From a virus: DNA of 27,371 nucleotides. Below the pieces are notes generated by a model that was not told the DNA's origin, ran no database searches, and saw nothing but the letters and a program-made list of their open reading frames with translations. This document shows, one piece after another, positions 21,073 through 27,316 of the stretch (the first letter of the stretch is position 1; every line of letters begins with the position of its first letter). The position numbers and the translations under genes are program-made. Location of the stretch: IMG/VR virus record IMGVR_UViG_3300036945_000147, positions 1 through 27,371 of that record. One strand, given 5' to 3'.

Positions 21073-23537
21073 CAGTTACCACCCGGAGTAATGTTGCGCT
21101 GTTGTAGGATTTGCGCCGCTTGGATTGCCAGACGCCCGCCGTCTACCTGAGCCTTTGTATTGGCAGACACTGCATCTGTGGCCAGCTTAGCCATTGTGTT
21201 TGCGGCCGCGCGGTCGTTCTCGCTCTCGACGCGCTCCTGCTGGATGTACAAGTTACCGGCGCTCGTAGCTGCGCTGATCTCCAGCTTCTTAGTGTCGAGT
21301 CCGATCTTGTGATCCAGCTCACGCTCTTTCAGCTCGAGCTCCTTCATCTGGATGATCGTCAGCGGGTCTTGCGCCTGCTGCTCTGCCTGCTGCTGTGCGG
21401 CTTCGGCTTGGTTCTTGTTGAACAGCTTTGCTGCGGCCTGCGCGACGACACGAGACAACTGAATCTCGACGTCCTCTGGGAGTTGCTCACCCTCTGCCGG
21501 CAGCGGTACGCCCAACTGCATCTCGATCTCTTTGCGGTACTGATACGCAATGTGCTCGGTGATGTGAGCCATGGAGGCTGCCTGAATTGCTTCCGCAAAC
21601 GGAGACTGTCCAACCATCTGAGCAATCTTGGGGTCTTGCATCGCGGCCATGTGCGTAGCGATGTGCGCCTCGTGGTCTTGGTACAAGAACGCCTTGACTG
21701 GAGTTTGCTGCAGCAGCGCCATATTTTCGGCGACCGGGTCGGAAGGTTTGATATCCCCGGGCAGTTTGATGATCTCGGACGCGTCTTGGATACCAAGAAC
21801 ACCCAGCATCTGCTGGTGCAGTCTGCCCATGTCGTAGAGTTGTGGGGCCTGTTGTGCCAACTGCAGGGCGGCTTGATACTGCATAATCCGCTGAGCCATG
21901 GTCGCTGCATTAGGATCGGAGACAGGAATCACGTCCACGCGGCCATCAAAGTCGTCGATACGGCTGAAGTCGCCCTCTACCTCGTAGGCATATTCCGCGG
22001 GCATGTAGTCATGGATAATCCGCGACAGGATGCGCAGCTCCTGCTTCATCGCCGCATGCAGGCGTGCCTGCACACCGGACATAACTTTAAGGCTGCGCTC
22101 GAGCAGAGCCAGCGTAGTTCCAACTGGGGCGTTTGCGCTCATGTCGCCAACTTGGATGTCAGCCACGGAACCGATACGACGACCTTCCTCAACCACGTTG
22201 CCAAGCAGCTGGTACAGTACACCCGAGGGTTCCTTGTACGGCATCGGGAACAAGCTGTCTCGTAGCGTACCACCCGTAACGTCAGCATCGCGCCACTCGC
22301 CGGGCATAATCGGAGTGTTGTCGCCCTTGATACGCAGGCTGCGAGACTTCAGACCAGCAGGCAAGTTAGACAGCGTGCCCGCGTCGATCAGCTGGCGCAT
22401 GATTGACGTAGCAGACTTAGCCAGTCCACCGATCAGGTGGATCAATCCCGTGCCGTAGAAGCCCATACCCGGCAGGTATGGATAGTGAGTGAAGTGCATA
22501 AGCTTGCGCTTCTTAGCGTCTTCTTCCTTCCAGTTCCGGCGGATCGACAGGATGGTCTTGGACGTCTTATCAATCGTAATCACGTATGGGCGTGCTACCC
22601 CATTTTCATCATCAAATGGTTCCGGTAGGTCGATGTCGACGTGCATCTCAAGCAGCGTGCGCCGCGAGTCGTCATCGTATGGTACATCTTCGCCAGCCAG
22701 CTCGTTGTACTTTTCCTCGATGTCCGTCAGGTCTTTCTCAGGGTCGGGCAGATCGACGTCCCGGTAGAACTCGACCACCTGTAGCTCACGAACCTCGTTC
22801 TCCGTCTTCTTCATCACGTGCGTATAGCGTGGGCAGATTCGCAGGTTTGACGCGCCGTAGGACACGACGAAGTCTTCGGCCGGAACAAAAATGGACGTGG
22901 GGCGCTCGTAGATCGGATCGTAGTATGTCTTCTTGAACGCAGAGCCGGCCAGCGGAAGGCGGAACAACATCTGCTCCAGCTCGTCGCGGTACTCGGACAT
23001 CTCTTCTGTGATCAGGTAGTTCATCTCGTCTTGGACGCGCTGGGCTTGCGCCGCCTTCTCTGGCGTCAGCTTACCCATGATCTTTGTGCGGACGGGCCCC
23101 GATGCGGGCATCAGTTCACCCATGGCCTGCGCTTGGAATCGCACAACGGCCTCGGTCAGCATTGGGTGGTATACGCCAGACGCGCCGGGCCAAGGCTGGG
23201 TGCGATCCTCAATCTTCAGTCCGAGGAGGTCTAGACCCTTAGTATATGCGGACGCCCAGTCTTTGCGGCTCTCACGGTCAGACAAGAATGAATCTATGAG
23301 ATCACTAGCAATGCTCTCCAGCTCATCTTCTTCGATATGCTCAGCAAGGTTTGAGTCGTGCTCGACGGGAGTTTCTCCCTCACCGTCATCTTCACCATCA
23401 CCAAAGTCTACGGTGACTTCACCACTCTCGATGTCTACTTCGATTGTTGGGTCTTCATCTGTGGCGATAATCATCTCCACATCAGGCTCATCCTGTGGGC
23501 CCATATCAAACGGAGTCATTACTTTTTCAATGGCCAT
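21072..23537 (-). CDS. Portal protein, 821 aa
   Basis: A large portal of podovirus type. An acidic N-terminal tail (about 1-85) precedes the core: LIDSFLSDRESRKDWASAYT, KGLDLLGLKIEDRTQPWPGA, SGVYHPMLTEAVVRFQAQAM and GELMPASGPVRTKIMGKLTP. It continues with MLFRLPLAGSAFKKTYYDPI, KRKLMHFTHYPYLPGMGFYG, TGLIHLIGGLAKSATSIMRQ and IGSVADIQVGDMSANAPVGT. The C-terminal part is a long helical, Gln/Glu-rich coil (AEAAQQQAEQQAQDPLTIIQ onward), which in tall podovirus portals builds the barrel inside the capsid. It follows TerL after a 127-base spacer with a hairpin and an extended -10 site. It forms the dodecameric DNA entry channel and docks TerL. Confidence 0.85.
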   Translation of the reverse strand: MAIEKVMTPFDMGPQDEPDVEMIIATDEDPTIEVDIESGEVTVDFGDGEDDGEGETPVEHDSNLAEHIEEDELESIASDLIDSFLSDRESRKDWASAYTKGLDLLGLKIEDRTQPWPGASGVYHPMLTEAVVRFQAQAMGELMPASGPVRTKIMGKLTPEKAAQAQRVQDEMNYLITEEMSEYRDELEQMLFRLPLAGSAFKKTYYDPIYERPTSIFVPAEDFVVSYGASNLRICPRYTHVMKKTENEVRELQVVEFYRDVDLPDPEKDLTDIEEKYNELAGEDVPYDDDSRRTLLEMHVDIDLPEPFDDENGVARPYVITIDKTSKTILSIRRNWKEEDAKKRKLMHFTHYPYLPGMGFYGTGLIHLIGGLAKSATSIMRQLIDAGTLSNLPAGLKSRSLRIKGDNTPIMPGEWRDADVTGGTLRDSLFPMPYKEPSGVLYQLLGNVVEEGRRIGSVADIQVGDMSANAPVGTTLALLERSLKVMSGVQARLHAAMKQELRILSRIIHDYMPAEYAYEVEGDFSRIDDFDGRVDVIPVSDPNAATMAQRIMQYQAALQLAQQAPQLYDMGRLHQQMLGVLGIQDASEIIKLPGDIKPSDPVAENMALLQQTPVKAFLYQDHEAHIATHMAAMQDPKIAQMVGQSPFAEAIQAASMAHITEHIAYQYRKEIEMQLGVPLPAEGEQLPEDVEIQLSRVVAQAAAKLFNKNQAEAAQQQAEQQAQDPLTIIQMKELELKERELDHKIGLDTKKLEISAATSAGNLYIQQERVESENDRAAANTMAKLATDAVSANTKAQVDGGRLAIQAAQILQQRNITPGGN

Positions 23538-23563
23538 GGCCTATCCCCTACGAGGTTTGGCTT

Positions 23564-23572
23564 AGTATAGCA
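23564..23572 (-). promoter_or_regulatory. Extended -10 promoter candidate for portal operon
   Basis: The minus strand reads TTTAGTGCTATACTAAGCC: TGC followed by TATACT, an extended -10 (TGnTATAAT) with one mismatch. It lies 27 bases before the portal start and downstream of a strong hairpin. The -35 is weak, which extended -10 promoters tolerate. Confidence 0.45.
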
Positions 23573-23600
23573 CTAAATCACGGCAATAATAGGGGGGAGT

Positions 23601-23632
23601 TGCAGGCGACACAGGGAGGGATGCCGCCTGCA
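23601..23632 (-). terminator. Strong RNA hairpin between TerL and portal genes
   Basis: In minus-strand RNA, TGCAGGCGGCA pairs with TGTCGCCTGCA (11 bp with one G-U), loop of ten bases. The G-U would be an A-C mismatch in plus-strand RNA, so the fold favours the sense transcript. No U-run follows (ACTCCCCCC), so it is either a Rho-dependent or processing site or an mRNA stability hairpin rather than a classic terminator. Confidence 0.45.
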
Positions 23633-23664
23633 GAGGAGAGACGTATCTCAAATATACCCCGAAC

Positions 23665-26127
23665 TCAATAATAGTCAACCTTCCGTCTGTAAGGTATCTC
23701 TTCGTCGCGCTCATCCGTCGGCAGCCGTATGAATCCCCCTTGGCGGAACCGCATCAGTGCCATGATTGTGGTATCGACTTGGTCGTCGTTTGATGCAAAC
23801 GGGAATCCCGCGACTTCCTCGACCAGCTCCTCGGCCCAGCGCTTTGCCGGAATCCACACGAGCCCTGACGAAATTATGTCTGACACAGAGTTGAGACGCG
23901 CCATCTTACTGTTCGGGTTGTTTATCGAACCACGGACAGGCGTGTACTCTTGCACCATAACCCCAGCGCGCCGCATTTCCTGATAGAGTGCCGTACCGGA
24001 GCTTTTCTTCTCGACGATGAACGCGTCAGGCTCCCACTCCTTGTACTCTTCCATTGACATGGCCTTGAGCTCGGGGAACTCCATGCGCTGCTTGATGGCG
24101 TTGAGCAGGATGATCTGGTGCATGTCCTCCTCATTGTTGAAGAACACACCCCACGTCGTCAGCGATGTAAAGTCGGCTCGGTTGTTTGCTTCGGCTGCGG
24201 CGTCCAGCGCCATGATGATGTACTCTACGGCTGGCGGGTCGTCGTCCGGCCACAGTCTCCACCAGTCACGCTTGATTATCGCCGCCTCTTCACCTGTGGG
24301 ATTCTGCTGATACTGTGCGTTCCACTGGAACACGGGCATACTAGCCTTTGTACGCAGTAGAGCAGTTAAATCGAAGAACTCCGGCCAGAGTGCGCGCTGG
24401 ACGATCTCGCCCGTGTCCTTGTCCTCTACCTCGAGGATGGCCGGGAACTCAATCACCTCGTACTGATCAGAGTCCTCGTTGTTGGCCATGTCCTTGATGA
24501 GACGTCCTGTCAGGTCGTCAGAATGCCATCGGGTGTTAGAAACCACAGTGAAGTTAGCAATAAAGTTCTCAGTGTCTTCGACTTGGATGTCGAAGACATC
24601 CTCCACTCCGTCAGGGGTTATGCTTATGATTTCTGAGGTACTGAATGGCCCGGAGTAGTATTCGTTCGTCAACTCCATCTCTGAGTACGAGATTGCAGCT
24701 GTTACATAGGAGGGCTCTGACCTTACCGCTAGTGTGGCAATGATCGACCGCAAGGGGGTTCTCATCCCCCCAAGAACTCGGTTTATCAACTTCTCCGGCG
24801 TGTTTCTCGCAGCATGCGCATCGCCCGCCTTGTGCTTGAAGCATCCGGTCGTAGTCGACGGCGGTGATGCCGTATTTGAGTTTGAGGTGGCTATTTCTCC
24901 TACGGCTAGGGCAATAGTGTTCGCCAACCTCCTTCCGTTGGTTATAATACGCCCGAGAGGCATGCTTAGTGCACAGCCCGTAAATTTTTGCCTCTTCGGT
25001 ACAGCCCGGCTCGCCGCACTGAACACCCCTCCACCTTCCCTTGTGCCCAAGCGGGCGTCGGTCTGCGCCGGGATGTTTTTTATGGTAGTGCTCCCGGCTA
25101 CGGCAGGCTTGGCACATTGAGGGTACGGTTTTTGCCCTACCGTAACCTGAGCATCCCTCAGTGACACAACTAAATCGCCCGTCCTCAAGTCTCTCACCTT
25201 TACCCATGTCTCCACCCCATCACGTACAACTAGAAACGGATGCCTAGCGTTTGCTCGGAGTAGATTACCATTAGACAATACGGTTGTATACACCTTATCT
25301 GCCCCTTGGTTCGCCCAATTTAACACTTTTCGGCTTACCAGCTCTCCGTCCTTATAAGACCCAATCATGTCTCCCGGGCGTACGTCTCGGAGAGGCTTTT
25401 CAGTGTTATCCGCCATTAAAACTGGAGTTTCCCCCGTCATACAGTGTACAATAGCTACTCTACCGCCGGGCATCAGGCGTGTCCGGGCGCCGTACGCGAA
25501 CCACTGGTAAGCTTTCTCGAATGCCGTGAAGTTACCGTTCAGGATGTCCTGTTCGGAGTGTGGGTCGTCGACGAGGAGCAAGTCAGCACCACGGCCCGCG
25601 AGTGCCGAACCCACGCCAGCTGCATAGAACTCGCACCCCGTTGTGGTGTTCCACCGACCCGCGGATTTAGAATCAGCGGCGAGCGCCGTACCCGGAAATA
25701 CGTCCCCATATGCCGCAGAATCTATCGAATTTCGTACTTTTCGGCCAAAATCCACAGCCAAATCGGTGGTGTGGGACACCAACATGACCTTCTTTCCGGG
25801 GTTCCGGCCAATAAACCAAGCCGGAAAATAGGTCGAAACAAGCTGAGATTTGCCGTGTCTAGGCGGAATATTGACTGCAATACGGTCTTTGTCGCCCGCT
25901 TCAATGGCCATAAGCTGGTCTGCGAGGATGCGGTGGTGCTTACCAACCTTGTAGTTGGAGTCCATATACTGACAGAAGGCAATCAGGTCGTCCCGTGCCG
26001 CTTGGAGAGTCGCGCGCCTATCCAACTCCTCGAGCATCTTCTCAACTTCAAGCAGCTCTATCTCGCTGAGAGTATCCACGCTCTGCAGCAGAAGCTCCAG
26101 CTCTTCGCGCGTGAAGTCTTCACTCAT
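23665..26127 (-). CDS. terL: Terminase large subunit with intein, 820-aa precursor (517 aa spliced)
   Basis: ATPase and RNase H-like nuclease that pumps and cuts DNA at the portal. N-extein (1-228): IAVNIPPRHGKSQLVSTYFP is the Walker A region (G92-K93-S94), LLLVDDPHSEQ is Walker B (D187, D188), and GGRVAIVH ends the extein. C-extein (532-820): TRWHSDDLTGRL is the coupling motif, IIMALDAAAEANNRADFTSL holds nuclease acids D642 and D652, AFIVEKKSSG gives E706, and SNDDQVDTTIMAL the last Asp group. The 303-residue insert between His228 and Thr532 is an intein; removing it restores the continuous VIVHTRWH-type motif (here AIVHTRWHSDDLTGRL). The spliced length is normal. The start overlaps the 82-aa gene by eight bases. 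Splicing is required for a working motor. Confidence 0.92.
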   Translation of the reverse strand: MSEDFTREELELLLQSVDTLSEIELLEVEKMLEELDRRATLQAARDDLIAFCQYMDSNYKVGKHHRILADQLMAIEAGDKDRIAVNIPPRHGKSQLVSTYFPAWFIGRNPGKKVMLVSHTTDLAVDFGRKVRNSIDSAAYGDVFPGTALAADSKSAGRWNTTTGCEFYAAGVGSALAGRGADLLLVDDPHSEQDILNGNFTAFEKAYQWFAYGARTRLMPGGRVAIVHCMTGETPVLMADNTEKPLRDVRPGDMIGSYKDGELVSRKVLNWANQGADKVYTTVLSNGNLLRANARHPFLVVRDGVETWVKVRDLRTGDLVVSLRDAQVTVGQKPYPQCAKPAVAGSTTIKNIPAQTDARLGTREGGGVFSAASRAVPKRQKFTGCALSMPLGRIITNGRRLANTIALAVGEIATSNSNTASPPSTTTGCFKHKAGDAHAARNTPEKLINRVLGGMRTPLRSIIATLAVRSEPSYVTAAISYSEMELTNEYYSGPFSTSEIISITPDGVEDVFDIQVEDTENFIANFTVVSNTRWHSDDLTGRLIKDMANNEDSDQYEVIEFPAILEVEDKDTGEIVQRALWPEFFDLTALLRTKASMPVFQWNAQYQQNPTGEEAAIIKRDWWRLWPDDDPPAVEYIIMALDAAAEANNRADFTSLTTWGVFFNNEEDMHQIILLNAIKQRMEFPELKAMSMEEYKEWEPDAFIVEKKSSGTALYQEMRRAGVMVQEYTPVRGSINNPNSKMARLNSVSDIISSGLVWIPAKRWAEELVEEVAGFPFASNDDQVDTTIMALMRFRQGGFIRLPTDERDEEIPYRRKVDYY
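24535..25443 (-). mobile_element. Intein in TerL coupling motif, 303 codons
   Basis: Block A: CMTGETPVLMADNTEKPLRD with Cys1 as nucleophile, then VRPGDMIGSYKDGE. Block B: GNLLRANARHPFLVVRDGVE with His at RHPF; an Asn replaces the usual Thr of TxxH. DLRTGDLVVS ends the N-terminal splicing part near residue 94. The C-terminal part starts near EIISITPDGVEDVFDIQVED, with block F TENFIANFT and block G VVSN before Thr+1. The terminal residue is Asn, but the penultimate one is Ser instead of His, and block F has Glu where His is common. Between blocks B and F, about 165 codons in this frame show no similarity I recognise; the same DNA in the -1 frame encodes an Endonuclease VII-type protein. Confidence 0.9.
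24611..25207 (-). CDS. Endonuclease VII-type (HNH) homing endonuclease nested out of frame in the TerL intein, 198 aa
   Basis: Reads in the -1 frame relative to TerL, from its own ATG (25207) to its own TGA (24611). The frame is closed by TGA at 25222-25220, five codons upstream, so it is a separate reading frame; GGGGTGGAG lies just ahead of the ATG. Two N-terminal zinc-like modules appear: C14-C19-C32-C35 (CVTEGC, MCQAC) and C64-C69-C79-H82 (CGEPGC, GLCTKH). The catalytic domain is typical Endo VII: LKYGITAVDYDRMLQAQGGR, C130xxC133, LAVDHCHTSGKVRALLCNSC with D155, H156, C168, C171 and N172. It probably cuts intein-less terL alleles to drive homing. The whole gene is also translated in the TerL frame as intein middle. 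Confidence 0.88.
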   Translation of the reverse strand: MGKGERLEDGRFSCVTEGCSGYGRAKTVPSMCQACRSREHYHKKHPGADRRPLGHKGRWRGVQCGEPGCTEEAKIYGLCTKHASRAYYNQRKEVGEHYCPSRRRNSHLKLKYGITAVDYDRMLQAQGGRCACCEKHAGEVDKPSSWGDENPLAVDHCHTSGKVRALLCNSCNLVLRDGVDERILLRAIQYLRNHKHNP

Positions 26128-26368
26128 CTATGCCGTCTTCCAACATAAACGCCCCACTCATAAGCTTGTGCTTGAAGACCTCTATCAGCCACAGGCACTC
26201 TGCACCGTCCTTCAGACCTAGCGTGGCCCGAGCATCAAAATCGCCATCTTTGTTCCAGCCAATAACCAACACTTGGTCGTACTGCCCCATGGCCTGCTCG
26301 AGAACGTTATCGGCGCTCTTGGCTGCATCCTTCGGGTAGAACTTTACTACTTCGCCATTCTTGCTCAT
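26120..26368 (-). CDS. Conserved small protein between terminase genes, 82 aa
   Basis: Reads MSKNGEVVKFYPKDAAKSAD, then NVLEQAMGQYDQVLVIGWNK, DGDFDARATLGLKDGAECLW and LIEVFKHKLMSGAF. An alpha/beta pattern with a strand YDQVLVIGWNKDGDFDAR followed by a helix; such proteins are often found beside terL in aquatic phages. It couples to the upstream gene as ATGA and overlaps the TerL start by eight bases. No catalytic motif visible. Role unknown, possibly packaging-related by position. Confidence 0.65.
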   Translation of the reverse strand: MSKNGEVVKFYPKDAAKSADNVLEQAMGQYDQVLVIGWNKDGDFDARATLGLKDGAECLWLIEVFKHKLMSGAFMLEDGIDE

Positions 26369-26928
26369 TCCTCGCTCCCTTCTTGGTTTACTTCGTAGAA
26401 GTCTGCATCCTCAGCCGGCGTCACGTCAATCATCTTCTCGAGCTTGCGGCGCAGTCGGGCACGTAGGTCATCGCTTGTCTGGTGCGTGATTGTGATCTCC
26501 TGCTTTTCGCTGAACAGGCCCACGTCGGATACTTTACCCAGCAGCTCCAGCGCCTTCACGCGGATGCGTGCATCTGGATTCTCGGTCTCCTGAATGAGTT
26601 TGTTGACCACCATATGCCGCACCTGTGCAGCTTCCTGTACAATCTTGTGGCCGTAGTCGTTGAGAATCCGCTCTGTAAGGATGAGAGATGCAGGGGTCTT
26701 CTTGGGGATGGTGTTGATAGCCTGCCGTGTCTGCAGCGACGTGGGGTTCCGTGCTGCCTGCCGTGCGGTTGCGGCTGCATCGTCTAGGTCTTCATCGCCG
26801 AAGGTGATGTCCAGCCCTGCCTCCTCGAGGAGTCGTGCGGTGCTTGCGGCAGCCTTGAGCGTAGACATGTAGTTGTCGGTGCTGTTCCCCTCTGGGACGG
26901 GCATATCCGCGTCGATTTTGAGTTCCAT
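26365..26928 (-). CDS. Terminase small subunit candidate, 187 aa
   Basis: I start at 26928 (MELKIDADMPVPEGNSTDNY) because AGGA sits six bases upstream; an in-frame TTG at 26976 is a weaker choice. The protein is helical throughout: LKAAASTARLLEEAGLDITF, LILTERILNDYGHKIVQEAA, MVVNKLIQETENPDARIRVK and ALELLGKVSDVGLFSEKQEI, TITHQTSDDLRARLRRKLEK. The 'RikALElLGK.sdVGlFseK.ei.i.hqt.ddLr..LR.KL' end recurs in proteins encoded just before terL in aquatic phages, the usual terS position. A helix-turn-helix is not obvious by eye, so DNA recognition is inferred. First gene of the operon in this window. Confidence 0.68.
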   Translation of the reverse strand: MELKIDADMPVPEGNSTDNYMSTLKAAASTARLLEEAGLDITFGDEDLDDAAATARQAARNPTSLQTRQAINTIPKKTPASLILTERILNDYGHKIVQEAAQVRHMVVNKLIQETENPDARIRVKALELLGKVSDVGLFSEKQEITITHQTSDDLRARLRRKLEKMIDVTPAEDADFYEVNQEGSEE

Positions 26929-27152
26929 GGTGCATCCTGTTCGGAAGGTTTTGTAGAGCTTAGCAGGTATTTGCAATTTATGCTATATGGCCGCTTTTTG
27001 CGCGGGGAGTCCCAAATAGAAAAGGGGGGCCTCGTCTTTTGAACCCACGTAGCCGCGCCGAAAACGAAGGGGAGGGGGTATCAAGTGATGGTAGGGGGTG
27101 TTATCTGGTGTAATATAATGTAATGTACTGAAATAGAGCTGTGGTTGTGTGG

Positions 27153-27167
27153 TATAGTAATACTATA
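27153..27167. promoter_or_regulatory. TATAGTA-A-TACTATA palindrome
   Basis: A perfect 7-bp inverted repeat with a one-base centre. The plus strand continues as GGGG, giving ACTATAGGGG, which resembles the initiation end of T7-class promoters. The minus strand contains TATAGT as in other spacers of this window. It could be a repressor site or a promoter core in either direction. Confidence 0.35.
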
Positions 27168-27186
27168 GGGGATATGGTGCCGAGCT

Positions 27187-27230
27187 GTCGCGCGGGGGGT
27201 GGGGGGCGGTGGGGGGCGGCGGTGCGCGAC
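27187..27230. other. G-quadruplex-capable tract enclosed by a 7-bp inverted repeat
   Basis: GTCGCGC (27187-27193) and GCGCGAC (27224-27230) form a perfect inverted repeat. Between them the plus strand has three runs of six G (27194-27199, 27201-27206, 27211-27216) and GG pairs at 27208, 27218 and 27221. This can fold as a four-stranded G structure held at the base of a stem. Confidence 0.6.
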
Positions 27231-27290
27231 GTTTCGGGCTGCGGTAGGGTCTTTCCTAACCATTGTTACGGGTCACATCCGTTGCAATCT

Positions 27291-27316
27291 AATGCCATTC
27301 GCTGCATAATGGCGTT
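27291..27316. other. Imperfect hairpin near right edge
   Basis: AATGCCATT and AATGGCGTT, separated by eight bases, pair over nine positions with one G-U (in RNA). An ATTGG/CCAAT inverted pair (27317-27340) directly follows, enclosing two GGTTCG direct repeats. It has no T-run and no gene in reach; role unknown. Confidence 0.35.

Noticed and set aside
21111-22265. 384-codon plus-strand open frame opposite the portal gene
   Set aside because: The product is Leu/Cys/His-rich with no recognisable domain and lies fully antisense to the portal.
24660-25165. Intein middle as an in-frame endonuclease domain
   Set aside because: In the TerL frame this stretch has no LAGLIDADG, HNH or other nuclease motif; the nuclease is in the -1 frame.
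26929-26976. 16-codon N-terminal extension of the terminase small-subunit candidate from a TTG
   Set aside because: The ATG at 26928 has a well-spaced AGGA, and the extension looks unlike the rest of the protein.
27081-27263. 60-codon minus-strand open frame in the right-end non-coding region
   Set aside because: His/Pro/Ile-rich product crossing the G-rich tract and the palindrome; no ribosome site or resemblance to anything.
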